From contig JAJZUW010000006.1 of NCBI GenBank assembly GCA_021845925.1, positions 62,001-126,000 of the forward strand: 64,000 nucleotides of DNA, read 5' to 3'. This stretch comes from Pseudomonadota bacterium (lineage in GTDB: Bacteria > Pseudomonadota > Gammaproteobacteria > Burkholderiales > Sulfuriferulaceae). Under the pieces are notes generated by a model, which was given only the letters and a program-made list of their open reading frames with translations, did not search any database and had not been told where the DNA came from. Of this stretch, positions 1-8,186 are shown one piece after another. A program made the translations under genes and the position numbers. The first letter of the stretch is position 1, and each line of letters begins with the position of its first letter.

Positions 1-91
1 CCGGATGATGGGGTGGAAAGCCGCGCCGGATGACGGGGTGGAAAGCCGCGCCGGATGACGGGGTGGAAAGCCGCGCCGGATGATGGGGTGG
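1..91. repeat. 25-bp tandem repeat, cut by window edge
   Basis: A 25-bp unit beginning CCGGATGAYGGGGTGG and ending AAAGCCGCG is repeated head to tail at 1-25, 26-50 and 51-75. The first 16 bases of a fourth copy follow at 76-91. The copies differ only by C/T at unit position 9. The array probably continues to the left of the window. No spacers separate the units, so it is a plain intergenic tandem array and not a CRISPR. Its function is unknown; copy number could vary between strains. Confidence 0.9.
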
Positions 92-118
92 CAGCATGAC
101 AACCACCATCTCAGCGTC

Positions 119-140
119 ATTCCGCGCGTAGTCGCGGAAT
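119..140. repeat. short intergenic palindrome (dRS3-like)
   Basis: ATTCCGCG at 119-126 and CGCGGAAT at 133-140 form a perfect 8-bp inverted repeat around a 6-base loop, followed by CCAC. The outline (ATTCC-arm-loop-arm-GGAAT-CC) resembles the dispersed intergenic palindromes of Neisseriales genomes, such as the dRS3 class in Neisseria. That family link is an inference from shape. It lies directly after the tandem array and before the rnf promoter. Confidence 0.55.
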
Positions 141-193
141 CCACAACACCGGCACACGCTACCCTCCCAAACGATCGCGCACTGTCAGCATGG

Positions 194-222
194 TTGAAAA
201 TACCGACAATGGGGCGGATAAT
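194..222 (+). promoter_or_regulatory. sigma-70 promoter of the rnf operon
   Basis: TTGAAA at 194-199 and GATAAT at 217-222 are separated by exactly 17 bases. Each box matches the sigma-70 consensus at 5 of 6 positions. The predicted transcript would begin near 229, about 23 bases before the rnfA ATG. No second good promoter is visible inside the tightly overlapping operon. Confidence 0.7.
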
Positions 223-251
223 TTCACATCCGCATATCGGAACATTCTGAA

Positions 252-836
252 ATGGACATCAAAGGCTATCTGCTGATTCTGGTCGGCACGGTGCTGGTCA
301 ACAATATCGTCCTGGCCAAGATCCTGGGCATGTGCCCCTTTTTTGGCGTGTCGAAAAAACTGGAAACCGCTGTCGGCATGGGGGCTGCCACCACGTTTGT
401 CCTGACGCTGGGCTCCGGCACGAGCTATCTGATCGACCATTATCTGCTGGGAACGCATCTGGCTTATCTGCGTACAATTTCATTCATCGTGGTGATTGCC
501 GGCATTGTCAACTTCACCGAAATGTTCGTGCGCTGGGCCAGTCCGGTACTGTTTCGCGTGCTCGGCATCTATCTGCCACTGATCACCTCGAATTGCGCGG
601 TACTGGGCATTCCGCTGCTCAACGTACAGGGGCAACATGATTTCATCCAGTCGCTGCTGTTCGGTTTTGGCGGTTCGGTGGGCTTTTCGCTGGCGCTGGT
701 CCTGTTTGCCGGGCTGCGTGAACGCCTCGAAGGCGCGGACATGCCGGTCATTTTCCGTGGCACCAGCATTGCCATGATCACCGCTGGCATCATGAGCCTG
801 GCTTTCATGGGGTTCGCGGGGATGGTCAAACCGTGA
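252..836 (+). CDS. rnfA: Ion-translocating electron transport complex subunit RnfA
   Basis: Integral membrane subunit of the Rnf (RSX) complex, which couples electron transfer between ferredoxin and NAD to ion movement across the inner membrane. The 194-residue length is the family norm. The protein is almost wholly hydrophobic with about six membrane segments, and the N-terminal segment contains [19 protein letters not shown], which is characteristic of RnfA/NqrE and mirrored in RnfE. It is the first gene of a six-gene operon and overlaps rnfB by 4 bases (GTGA). The ATG at 252 has only a weak ribosome site. Identification is secure; whether this complex serves NAD reduction, nitrogenase or SoxR reduction cannot be told from the sequence. 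Confidence 0.96.
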   Translation: MDIKGYLLILVGTVLVNNIVLAKILGMCPFFGVSKKLETAVGMGAATTFVLTLGSGTSYLIDHYLLGTHLAYLRTISFIVVIAGIVNFTEMFVRWASPVLFRVLGIYLPLITSNCAVLGIPLLNVQGQHDFIQSLLFGFGGSVGFSLALVLFAGLRERLEGADMPVIFRGTSIAMITAGIMSLAFMGFAGMVKP

Positions 837-1387
837 TTGCGGCAATTCTGGTCATGGCATTGCTTGGCGTGCTGCTGGGCAGCATTCTGGGCTATTCGGC
901 TGTCCGCTTCCATGTCGAGGATGACCCGATCGTGGAACAGATCGACGCCATCCTGCCCCAGACACAATGCGGCCAGTGTGGTTTTCCGGGCTGTCGTCCA
1001 TATGCCGAAGCCATTGCATCGGGAGCCGCCGACATCAACCGCTGCCCGCCCGGTGGCGAGGCCGGCATTCACAAGCTGGCAGAATTGCTGGGTGTCGAGT
1101 TCAAACCGTTTGGCGACGATGCGGCACCCGCCAAGCCGAAATCGGTTGCCCGGATTGACGAAAACACCTGCATCGGGTGTACGCTCTGCCTGCAGGCCTG
1201 CCCGGTCGATGCAATTCTGGGCGCGGCCAAGCAGATGCACACCGTCATCGATGCCGAATGTACCGGTTGCGAATTATGTATTGCGCCTTGCCCGGTTGAC
1301 TGCATCACCATGGTGCCGGTGGCAGAGACCGTGAGCAACTGGCGCTGGAAATACCCTGTGACCCCGCTGGTGCAAGTTCATCACTGA
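833..1387 (+). CDS. rnfB: Electron transport complex iron-sulfur subunit RnfB
   Basis: Membrane-anchored ferredoxin-like subunit that receives electrons for the Rnf complex. It has an N-terminal membrane helix (about residues 2-24). A four-cysteine Fe-S domain follows ([16 protein letters not shown], about residues 47-62, with a further Cys near 80). Two classic 4Fe-4S motifs come next: [16 protein letters not shown] (about 115-130) and [16 protein letters not shown] (about 145-160). It starts at GTG 833, overlapping the rnfA stop (GTGA). The length of 184 aa is normal, and no cluster-ligating cysteine appears to be missing. Confidence 0.96.
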   Translation: MIAAILVMALLGVLLGSILGYSAVRFHVEDDPIVEQIDAILPQTQCGQCGFPGCRPYAEAIASGAADINRCPPGGEAGIHKLAELLGVEFKPFGDDAAPAKPKSVARIDENTCIGCTLCLQACPVDAILGAAKQMHTVIDAECTGCELCIAPCPVDCITMVPVAETVSNWRWKYPVTPLVQVHH

Positions 1388-1394
1388 GCCCGAC

Positions 1395-2912
1395 ATGAAA
1401 CGACAACTGTCTCATTTTCACGGCGGCGTGCATCCGGCTGACCACAAGAGCGAGTCTTCCGGCCGTGCGATTGCCATCGCCCCCATCCCGCCCCAGTTGA
1501 TCGTGCCTGTCCGTCAGCACATGGGCGAGCCCGCCCGGCCGTGCGTACAACCCGGCGACCGGGTGCTGAAAGGCCAGATCATTGCCCATGCCGAAGGTTA
1601 TGTCTCGGTCGCGGTGCATGCTCCGACGTCCGGCACTGTGACCGCCATTGAAGACCGCCCGGTGGCACATCCATCCGGCCTTAACGATACCAGCATCGTG
1701 ATCGAACCTGACGGCCAGGACCTGTGGACCACACGCACGCCAACCGACTGGCGCAACATGCCGCCCAGTTCGCTGCGCAACATCCTGCGCGACATGGGTA
1801 TCGCCGGCCTGGGCGGTGCCGTGTTTCCAACCTGGATCAAGCTCAATCCCGGACGACGGGAAAAGATACCCTTGCTGCTCCTCAATGGCGGCGAATGCGA
1901 ACCCTGGATCACCTGCGATGACCTGCTCATGCGCGAGCGCGCTGACGGGATCCTGCAAGGCGCTGCCATCATGCAGTACCTGCTGGGTGCAGATGAAATC
2001 ATTGTCGGCATCGAGGACAACAAACCCGAGGCCATTGCTGCCATGCAGACTGCGGCCAGCAAATGTCGCCATCCGGTGGATGTCGTCGGCATTCCGACCC
2101 TGTATCCGAGCGGCGGCGCCAAACAGCTGATCAAGGTGATCACCGGTCGCGAAGTTCCGAGCGGTGGCCGCTCCACCGATGTCGGCGTCGCCACGTTCAA
2201 CGTCGGTACGGCCTTTGCAGTACATCGTGCCATCAACCATGGTGAACCGATGATCTCGCGCGTGGTCACTGTGACCGGCAACGTTGCGGTGCCGCAAAAC
2301 CACGAAGTCCTGCTGGGTACGCCGATGCAGGAACTGGTCCGGCTGGCCGGCGACACTGCAGAACCGGTCAGCGGCTATATCATGGGTGGCCCGATGATGG
2401 GTTTCGACATTCCAGATATCAGCGCACCAGTGGTCAAGGCCACCAACTGCGTGCTGGTCAAGTCCGTCAGCCTGTTTCCACCGCCTCCGCCGGCGCAGGA
2501 ATGCATTCGTTGCACCCGCTGCGCCGATGCCTGTCCGGCTGAACTGCAGCCACAGGAACTGTACTGGTTTTCGCGCAGCCAGCATTTTGACAAAGCAGTG
2601 GCCTACAGCCTGTTCGACTGTATCGAGTGCGGCTGTTGCAGCCATGTCTGCCCCAGCCATATTCCTCTGGTACACTACTACCGTTACGCAAAAAGCGAAA
2701 TATCGGCCACCAGACAGGCCGAAAAGGCTGCCAACCATGCGCGCGAACGGCACGAAAGCCGGCTGGCCCGCCTGGAACGCGACGAGCAGGAACGTGCAGC
2801 CCGCCTTGCGCAGCGATCGGGAGCCAAAACGTCCGGCGACGACGCACGGCAATCTGCCATCCAGGCCGCCATGGAACGGGCACGAGCCAACCAAGCAGAA
2901 TCGACAGAGTAA
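1395..2912 (+). CDS. rnfC: Electron transport complex subunit RnfC
   Basis: Peripheral subunit with the NADH/FMN-binding fold of NqrF/NuoF-like proteins. It carries the glycine-rich GLGGAVFPTWIKL (about residues 137-149) and LLLNGGECEPW (about 158-168). Two 4Fe-4S motifs follow in the C-terminal half: CIRCTRCADACPAEL (about 371-385) and CIECGCCSHVCPSHIPL (about 410-426). Residues after about 440 form a charged Ala/Arg/Glu-rich tail, shorter than the long repetitive tail of E. coli RsxC. The ATG at 1395 lies 7 bases after the rnfB stop. Confidence 0.95.
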   Translation: MKRQLSHFHGGVHPADHKSESSGRAIAIAPIPPQLIVPVRQHMGEPARPCVQPGDRVLKGQIIAHAEGYVSVAVHAPTSGTVTAIEDRPVAHPSGLNDTSIVIEPDGQDLWTTRTPTDWRNMPPSSLRNILRDMGIAGLGGAVFPTWIKLNPGRREKIPLLLLNGGECEPWITCDDLLMRERADGILQGAAIMQYLLGADEIIVGIEDNKPEAIAAMQTAASKCRHPVDVVGIPTLYPSGGAKQLIKVITGREVPSGGRSTDVGVATFNVGTAFAVHRAINHGEPMISRVVTVTGNVAVPQNHEVLLGTPMQELVRLAGDTAEPVSGYIMGGPMMGFDIPDISAPVVKATNCVLVKSVSLFPPPPPAQECIRCTRCADACPAELQPQELYWFSRSQHFDKAVAYSLFDCIECGCCSHVCPSHIPLVHYYRYAKSEISATRQAEKAANHARERHESRLARLERDEQERAARLAQRSGAKTSGDDARQSAIQAAMERARANQAESTE

Positions 2913-2915
2913 AAC

Positions 2916-3944
2916 ATGCAGTCTTCACCTTACGTCCTCGGCCGCACCCATCTTCCGATCATCATGCTCAAGGTGCTGCTGGCACTGGTGCCCGCCATCG
3001 TCGTCGATGTCTGGCTGTTTGGTCCGGCCATTCTGGTCAGCCTGGCTCTGGCCAGTGCCGGCGCACTGACGTTTGAAGCCATCGCGCTCGCGTTGCGCGG
3101 GCGTTCCGTGGTGGGTGGCCTGATGGACGGCAGTGCACTGGTCACGGCCTGGCTGCTTGCTCTGTCGATCCCGAGTATCGCGCCCTGGTGGCTGACTCTG
3201 GTCGGGGTGTTTTTTGCCATTGTGGTTGCAAAACACCTGTATGGCGGCCTGGGCAACAACATTTTCAATCCGGCCATGGTCGGCTATGCCGTGCTGATCG
3301 TGTCGTTTCCGGTTCCGATGACCCACTGGGCCGCCCCGCTGTCACTGGCGGGCCAGTCTCTCGATCTGCACGATGCCATCCTGTGGATTTTCGGCAACCA
3401 CCTGCCAGACAACCAGACGCTGGATGCCATCAGCAGTGCAACCCCGCTGGATACCCTGCGCACCCAGCTGAAACTGCACCACACGGTTGAGGCCATTCGC
3501 ACCATGCCGGGATTCGGCCATTTTGGCGGGACTGGCAGCGAATATGTCGCGCTGGCCTATCTGGCTGGCGGTCTGTACCTGCTGGCCGACCGCATTATCA
3601 CCTGGCAGATTCCGCTGGCCCTGATCGGTTCGCTGGCTGCCATGTCGGCGATATTCTGGCTGATTGATCCGTCTGCCTGGGCCTCGCCCATGTTTCATCT
3701 GGCAGCGGGCGGCACCATGCTGGGTGCATTCTTCATCGCAACCGATCCGGTCACTGCCGCCACCACGCCACGCGGCAAACTGCTGTATGGTGCCTGTATC
3801 GGTCTGCTGATCTGGCTGATCCGCGAATTTGGCGCCTATCCGGATGGTGTGGCGTTTGGTGTCCTGCTGATGAACATCGCGGTTCCGCTCATCGACAGCT
3901 GGACCCAGCCACCACCTTACGGACACAAGGGAACACCGGCATGA
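2916..3944 (+). CDS. rnfD: Electron transport complex subunit RnfD
   Basis: Integral membrane flavoprotein of the Rnf complex, homologous to NqrB. It has about nine or ten hydrophobic segments in 342 residues. The motif SATPLD around residue 176 matches the site where FMN is covalently attached through a threonine phosphoester in RnfD/NqrB; Thr176 is the candidate here. The gene follows rnfC by 3 bases and overlaps rnfG by 4, so translation is coupled. No anomalies are visible. Confidence 0.95.
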   Translation: MQSSPYVLGRTHLPIIMLKVLLALVPAIVVDVWLFGPAILVSLALASAGALTFEAIALALRGRSVVGGLMDGSALVTAWLLALSIPSIAPWWLTLVGVFFAIVVAKHLYGGLGNNIFNPAMVGYAVLIVSFPVPMTHWAAPLSLAGQSLDLHDAILWIFGNHLPDNQTLDAISSATPLDTLRTQLKLHHTVEAIRTMPGFGHFGGTGSEYVALAYLAGGLYLLADRIITWQIPLALIGSLAAMSAIFWLIDPSAWASPMFHLAAGGTMLGAFFIATDPVTAATTPRGKLLYGACIGLLIWLIREFGAYPDGVAFGVLLMNIAVPLIDSWTQPPPYGHKGTPA

Positions 3945-4582
3945 AAGCGATGTTTCGTTCTGCCGCCCGGTCGGCCGGATTGCTGCTCGCCTATACGGTG
4001 GTCGGCGGGGCTGTGCTGGCTGCGGTATATGCCGTGACGCACAACACGATCCAGAAAAATGAAGATGACGCGCGCCGCAAGCTGGTGGCAGAAACCCTGA
4101 CGCCCGGCAGTTACAACAATGACCTGCTGCAAGGCCAGTTCACCCTGCCGCATGATCCGCTACTTGGCAACGGCGACACAGGTAGCCTGGCCTGGCAGGC
4201 CCGCGAGCAAGGCATTCCTGTCGCTGTGGTACTGGAAGCCACCGCACCCGATGGCTACGGTGGCGAGATCAGTCTGCTGGTCGGCGTGACCCGTCAAGGG
4301 AACATTTCTGGCGTCCGCGTCGTCGAACAGCATGAAACGCCAGGCCTGGGCGACTATATCGAACTGGCCAAAAGCAGGTGGATTCATGTCTTTGACGGCA
4401 GATCACTCAGCAACACGACGGATACTGGCTGGCAAGTCAAAAAGGATGGTGGCCAGTTCGACTATGTCACCGGCGCCACCGTCACACCTCGCGCCGTGGT
4501 CAAGGCCGTGCATCACGCATTGCAATACGTCGCTGCGCATCAGAAAATTCTGTTTTCCAGCCACCCAGGAGACCACTCATGA
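3941..4582 (+). CDS. rnfG: Electron transport complex subunit RnfG
   Basis: Periplasm-facing FMN protein of the Rnf complex, related to NqrC. One membrane helix (about residues 11-32) anchors it. The FMN-binding domain carries GLGDYIELAKSRW (about 135-147) and the covalent-FMN motif TGAT at 177-180, with Thr180 the expected attachment site. The length of 213 aa is normal. It overlaps rnfD and rnfE by 4 bases each. Covalent flavinylation needs an ApbE-type transferase, which is not encoded in this window. Confidence 0.95.
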   Translation: MKAMFRSAARSAGLLLAYTVVGGAVLAAVYAVTHNTIQKNEDDARRKLVAETLTPGSYNNDLLQGQFTLPHDPLLGNGDTGSLAWQAREQGIPVAVVLEATAPDGYGGEISLLVGVTRQGNISGVRVVEQHETPGLGDYIELAKSRWIHVFDGRSLSNTTDTGWQVKKDGGQFDYVTGATVTPRAVVKAVHHALQYVAAHQKILFSSHPGDHS

Positions 4583-5271
4583 ATCCGTACCGCGAAATCA
4601 TCTTGAACGGCGTCTGGAAGCAGAATCCCAGCATGGTGCAGGTTCTCGGCATGTGTCCCGTTCTGGCGATCAGCACCAACATTACCAATGCGCTTGGTCT
4701 GGGGCTGGCCACTGCACTGGTAATGGCGTTCAGCAATGCCGGTGTCTCGCTGGTGCGTAACCATGTGACTCCGGACACGCGCATTCCGGTGTTCATCCTG
4801 ATCATTGCCTCGATGGTCACCATTATCGACATGACCATGAACGCGTTTGTCCATCCCCTGTACCTGGTGCTGGGCATTTTCATCCCGCTGATCGTGACCA
4901 ACTGCATCGTGCTGGCACGCACCGAGGTGTTTGCATCGAAGAATACCCTGCTGCCATCCATGCTGGATGGGTTCATGATGGGCATCGGAGTGACGCTGGT
5001 GCTGGTGATCCTGGGTGCGATCCGGGAACTGGCCGGCAAGGGCACCCTGCTGTCCGGCATTGACCTGGCGCTGGGTCCGGTTGCCCGACACTGGGTGATT
5101 CACGTGATTCCGGATTACCCGGGGTTTCTGCTGTCCATCCTGCCACCCGGTGCCTTCTTCGGGCTGGGTCTGATCATCGCCGCGCGCAACTGGATCGACC
5201 AGCGCCACAAGGCAGCGGCCAGAACACCGACCAGCACAGCCCCAGTGCTGGCAGAAAGCCAGCAGGCCTGA
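4579..5271 (+). CDS. rnfE: Electron transport complex subunit RnfE
   Basis: Integral membrane subunit paralogous to RnfA. NPSMVQVLGMCPVLAIST near residues 15-32 is the inverted-topology counterpart of the RnfA motif. It has about six membrane helices; the C-terminal 25 residues are hydrophilic. It overlaps rnfG by 4 bases and is the last gene of the operon. It ends 5 bases before the converging pgl gene, with no terminator-like hairpin between them. No rnfH or nth gene follows, unlike in many gammaproteobacteria. Confidence 0.95.
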   Translation: MNPYREIILNGVWKQNPSMVQVLGMCPVLAISTNITNALGLGLATALVMAFSNAGVSLVRNHVTPDTRIPVFILIIASMVTIIDMTMNAFVHPLYLVLGIFIPLIVTNCIVLARTEVFASKNTLLPSMLDGFMMGIGVTLVLVILGAIRELAGKGTLLSGIDLALGPVARHWVIHVIPDYPGFLLSILPPGAFFGLGLIIAARNWIDQRHKAAARTPTSTAPVLAESQQA

Positions 5272-5276
5272 GACAC

Positions 5277-5939
5277 TCAGTCCAGGTTGAACAGCACATC
5301 CACGCCGCCGGCCGGCCGGATGGCTGCCGCAGGAATATCCTGCCCCTCCCGCCAGGCAGTCATGGCGTTGCGCTTGCCGGCTCCGGCAACCAGAAACAGC
5401 ACCTGCCGGGCATCTGACAAGCGACTGGCGCTGAGGCTCACCCGATCTGCAGGCGGCTTTGGCGCACCAGAAACAGCCAGGACGGGCTCGGAAGCCACAT
5501 CCATGGCATGTCCTGGAAACAGGCTGGCGGTATGACCATCCTCACCCAGTCCCAACAACACCAGATCAAAGCTGCCCACGCCGGCAAGCTGCCCGGCATA
5601 TTCGACTACTGCAGCCTGTGCGCCCAGTTCGGCTCGCATGGGATGCCAATGACCGGCCGGTAGTCCGGCAACCGCCGGCCAGGCGTCCAGAATCATCCGG
5701 CTATTGCGTTGGGGATCGGATTCCGGCAGGCAACGTTCATCGCCCAGCCAGACATGCCACCCGGTCATGTCGGGCTGCAGCGCGGCTAGTTGCCGATACA
5801 GTTCGCGCGGCGTGCTGCCGCCTGCCAGAACGATATCGAACCGGCCACGTGCTGCCAGTGCATCCGCCGCCGCGCTCAACACAACGGGCAACGCCTCGGC
5901 CGCCACATCGGCCACCTCATGCCAGCGAACGTTGTTCAT
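5277..5939 (-). CDS. pgl: 6-phosphogluconolactonase
   Basis: Hydrolyses 6-phosphogluconolactone in the oxidative pentose phosphate or Entner-Doudoroff pathway. The DevB/SOL-type fold (related to glucosamine-6-phosphate isomerase) is recognisable from VLAGGSTPRELYRQLA (about residues 38-53), WHVWLGDERCLPESDPQRNS (about 81-100) and LLGLGEDGHTASLFPG (about 149-164). The length of 220 aa is normal. zwf and edd are not adjacent; the downstream neighbour is rnfE in convergent orientation. The ATG at 5939 is 2 bases after the stop of the upstream membrane-protein gene, suggesting co-transcription. Confidence 0.9.
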   Translation of the reverse strand: MNNVRWHEVADVAAEALPVVLSAAADALAARGRFDIVLAGGSTPRELYRQLAALQPDMTGWHVWLGDERCLPESDPQRNSRMILDAWPAVAGLPAGHWHPMRAELGAQAAVVEYAGQLAGVGSFDLVLLGLGEDGHTASLFPGHAMDVASEPVLAVSGAPKPPADRVSLSASRLSDARQVLFLVAGAGKRNAMTAWREGQDIPAAAIRPAGGVDVLFNLD

Positions 5940-5941
5940 GT

Positions 5942-6742
5942 CTACCAGGCCATGTGCGGGAACATGTCGCGAATCATGCTGACCAGTTGACGGCCACCCG
6001 GAATGCGCATCAACAGGTCAGGGAACAGGATCAGTTGCAGCAGACTGATCACCAGCACCAGCAGAAAGAGGTTCATCAGCATGCCTTCCGGACGCAGCGC
6101 GCCCCAGTAACGCATGGCCAGAAACATGGCGTCTTTGCGGTGTTCGGCCATGCTGCGCCAGCGCAGCATCAACCTGACCAGCAGATAGACCGCATATCCG
6201 CCGGTCAATGATCCCAGCACGATGCGGAACAGCACGAACAGCTCCATCCGGCCATGTGCCACATGCTGGTAGAACCAGGACACGATGCCAACCGAAATGG
6301 TGGTCAGCACCGCAATGATCACATTCCACCACAGGCGCTGGCGTTCGCGCGCCAGATCCTTTTGCCGCTGGATGAAGAAACTGTCGACCTCCTGCTTGAA
6401 ATATTCGACCTTTTCCTGCACCAGTTCGGAAATTTCATTGCGCGCCACGGCCATGCGCTGATCCAGCACGCCGGACAGACGTTCTGCTGCGTAATCAACC
6501 AGTTCACGCACATCGTCCTTGGTAAACTGGCGCTGGTTGTGCAGTTCGGCCGAAATCTTGTCCAGCTTGACATCCATTTCGCGGCTGGCGGTTTCCACCA
6601 CCTCGCGCAATTCGGCGCCAACCTGACCTGCCCCTTCGCGTACCACTTCACCCAGACGATCGCCCGCCATGGCAATCGATTCGCGCGATGCCTCGGTCAG
6701 CTGTTCGCGCGCATAGTTCATTTCTTTTTCAAACCAGGCCAT
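5942..6742 (-). CDS. Uncharacterised coiled-coil inner-membrane protein
   Basis: No family recognised with confidence. The 266-residue protein starts with a long charged, helical region (about residues 1-135). It is rich in Glu, Arg and Gln with heptad-like spacing and is predicted to be coiled coil or apolipoprotein-like. Three hydrophobic segments follow (about 140-162, 170-192 and 222-243) and a short C-terminal tail. It overlaps nothing, but pgl begins 2 bases downstream, so the two are probably one transcript. It may be a membrane-organising or stress protein, but nothing in the sequence fixes a function. Confidence 0.7.
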   Translation of the reverse strand: MAWFEKEMNYAREQLTEASRESIAMAGDRLGEVVREGAGQVGAELREVVETASREMDVKLDKISAELHNQRQFTKDDVRELVDYAAERLSGVLDQRMAVARNEISELVQEKVEYFKQEVDSFFIQRQKDLARERQRLWWNVIIAVLTTISVGIVSWFYQHVAHGRMELFVLFRIVLGSLTGGYAVYLLVRLMLRWRSMAEHRKDAMFLAMRYWGALRPEGMLMNLFLLVLVISLLQLILFPDLLMRIPGGRQLVSMIRDMFPHMAW

Positions 6743-6835
6743 CGTTATGCTCTTCCACGCCGGTGGATACGTCGAATGCCATCATGACACGAACATGACC
6801 GCACCAGCAATCCAGCTTGCCAGGACAGGGCGGCA

Positions 6836-7423
6836 TCATCGGCTGACGAAACCACCTTCTTCTCCCGCCAGCAGCCGACGGATGTTGGCGCGATGCCTCC
6901 AGGCAATCAGCAAGGCCAGCCCCAGCAGGGCCAGCGCCAGTCGAGGGCCCAGCAGCCACCAGCCGAGTAGCGGTGCGGCGGCAGCGGCGCTCAGTGCGGC
7001 CAGTGACGAAATCCGCCCCAGCCGGAACACCAGCAACCAGATTCCTGCACAGGCGGCACCGAGCATCGGTGATATGGCCAACAGCACGCCCAGTGCGGTA
7101 GCCACGCCCTTGCCACCACGAAAACCAAAAAAAACCGGATACATGTGGCCCAGCAGCACAGCCACCGCCGCCAGGCCAACCGACCACGCCGGAGCCAGGC
7201 CATGCGACACCGCGAGCATGACCAGCCAGACCGCCAGCCAGCCCTTGGCCAGATCACCCAGCAAGGTTAACAGCGCGGCACTTTTGCGACCGGTGCGCAG
7301 CATGTTGGTCGCACCAGGATTCCCTGAGCCATGTGTACGCGGATCCGGCAGACCAAATGCGCGACTGACCAGCACGGCGAACGACAACGACCCCAACAAA
7401 TAGGCAAACAGAACAGCCAGCAT
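6836..7423 (-). CDS. plsY: Glycerol-3-phosphate acyltransferase PlsY
   Basis: Membrane enzyme that transfers acyl groups from acyl-phosphate to glycerol-3-phosphate, the first step of phospholipid synthesis. The PlsY signatures are present: GSGNPGATNMLRTG (about residues 32-45), GHMYPVFFGFRGGKGVATA (about 91-109) and a C-terminal WRHRANIRRLLAGEE. Five hydrophobic segments fit the family. I chose ATG 7423, giving 195 aa, because the protein then begins MLAVLFAYLLGSL as in homologues and is preceded by a GGGAAG ribosome site. A longer reading frame upstream has no homology-like sequence. Confidence 0.94.
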   Translation of the reverse strand: MLAVLFAYLLGSLSFAVLVSRAFGLPDPRTHGSGNPGATNMLRTGRKSAALLTLLGDLAKGWLAVWLVMLAVSHGLAPAWSVGLAAVAVLLGHMYPVFFGFRGGKGVATALGVLLAISPMLGAACAGIWLLVFRLGRISSLAALSAAAAAPLLGWWLLGPRLALALLGLALLIAWRHRANIRRLLAGEEGGFVSR

Positions 7424-7660
7424 GCAAACTTCCCGCAACCAAAGCCTGCATTGTAGCCGATTTGCTCCGCATGCCGCAGATTCGTCATCGCGAACCGTGC
7501 CGCCAGCATCATGCCACCACCAGGTGACGCAATTCGTCACTTTTGGCCATTCCCTGTCATTAATAATCTGGAAAACCAACCGAGAGCCAAGGCAAACAAC
7601 ACGGCCCAAATAAACAAAATCCATTTGTAAACATGGCATTGGAAACAAGCCAGCAAAACC

Positions 7661-7675
7661 TGGCACACGAATTGC
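7661..7675 (+). promoter_or_regulatory. Sigma-54 (RpoN) -24/-12 promoter of the pilin gene
   Basis: TGGCAC at 7661-7666 and TTGC at 7672-7675 are separated by 5 bases, exactly matching the core sigma-54 consensus with GG and GC in the correct register. The predicted start is near 7687, about 45 bases before the pilin ATG. RpoN control with the PilS/PilR pair is established for type IV major pilin genes in Pseudomonas. No pilSR pair or enhancer site can be identified here. Confidence 0.85.
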
Positions 7676-7731
7676 CTTTACCCGGACAGGCAACTGTCAC
7701 CTGCCTTGACCTCTTACCGAAGGAGAACACC

Positions 7732-8181
7732 ATGAAACAACAAGGTTTTACCCTGATCGAACTGATGATCGTTGTCGCCATTATCGGCATTCTGGCTGCG
7801 ATTGCCATCCCGCAATACAACAACTACGTCATGCGCGCTCACTGGTCTGACGCACTCAGCTCTGCCGCATCGGTACAGACGGCTGCTGCAGAATGCTACC
7901 AGGAAACCAATGACTTCACCCAGTGCACCACTGCCGGCAGCAATGGCATGCCAGCAACGATGCCTTCATCCATGGGTAGCGCAAATGGCACCGGCGCAAC
8001 ATTCGGCCTTTCGGGAACCTCTACTTCCACGTTCAAGATGACGTTTGACGGCTCCCAAAATTCGGCCCTGGGCAACTGCACGGTTATCGAAACCGGCACG
8101 CCAAATGCCAGCGGCACCGCCCTGCAATGGTCGTTCGACGATGGCTCCTGCTCCAAGGCACAAACCGGCGTTGGCACCTGA
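7732..8181 (+). CDS. Type IV pilin (PilA/PilE-like major pilin)
   Basis: Structural subunit of a type IVa pilus. The N-terminus MKQQG^[10 protein letters not shown] is a class III prepilin signal with a short positively charged leader. The prepilin peptidase would cut after Gly5, leaving an N-methylated Phe1, and Glu5 of the mature protein is conserved. The hydrophobic helix runs to about residue 30. The globular domain has four cysteines (in ECYQ, QCTT, GNCT and GSCS), giving possible disulfides, with the C-terminal pair forming a D-loop-like region. At 149 aa the size is typical. ATG 7732 is preceded by AAGGAG at 7720-7725; the frame is open further upstream but without pilin sequence. A sigma-54 promoter precedes it and a strong terminator follows. 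Confidence 0.93.
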   Translation: MKQQGFTLIELMIVVAIIGILAAIAIPQYNNYVMRAHWSDALSSAASVQTAAAECYQETNDFTQCTTAGSNGMPATMPSSMGSANGTGATFGLSGTSTSTFKMTFDGSQNSALGNCTVIETGTPNASGTALQWSFDDGSCSKAQTGVGT

Positions 8182-8186
8182 TTGAC

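Noticed and set aside
1-91. CRISPR array
   Set aside because: The 25-bp units are contiguous with no spacers, and no cas genes are nearby.
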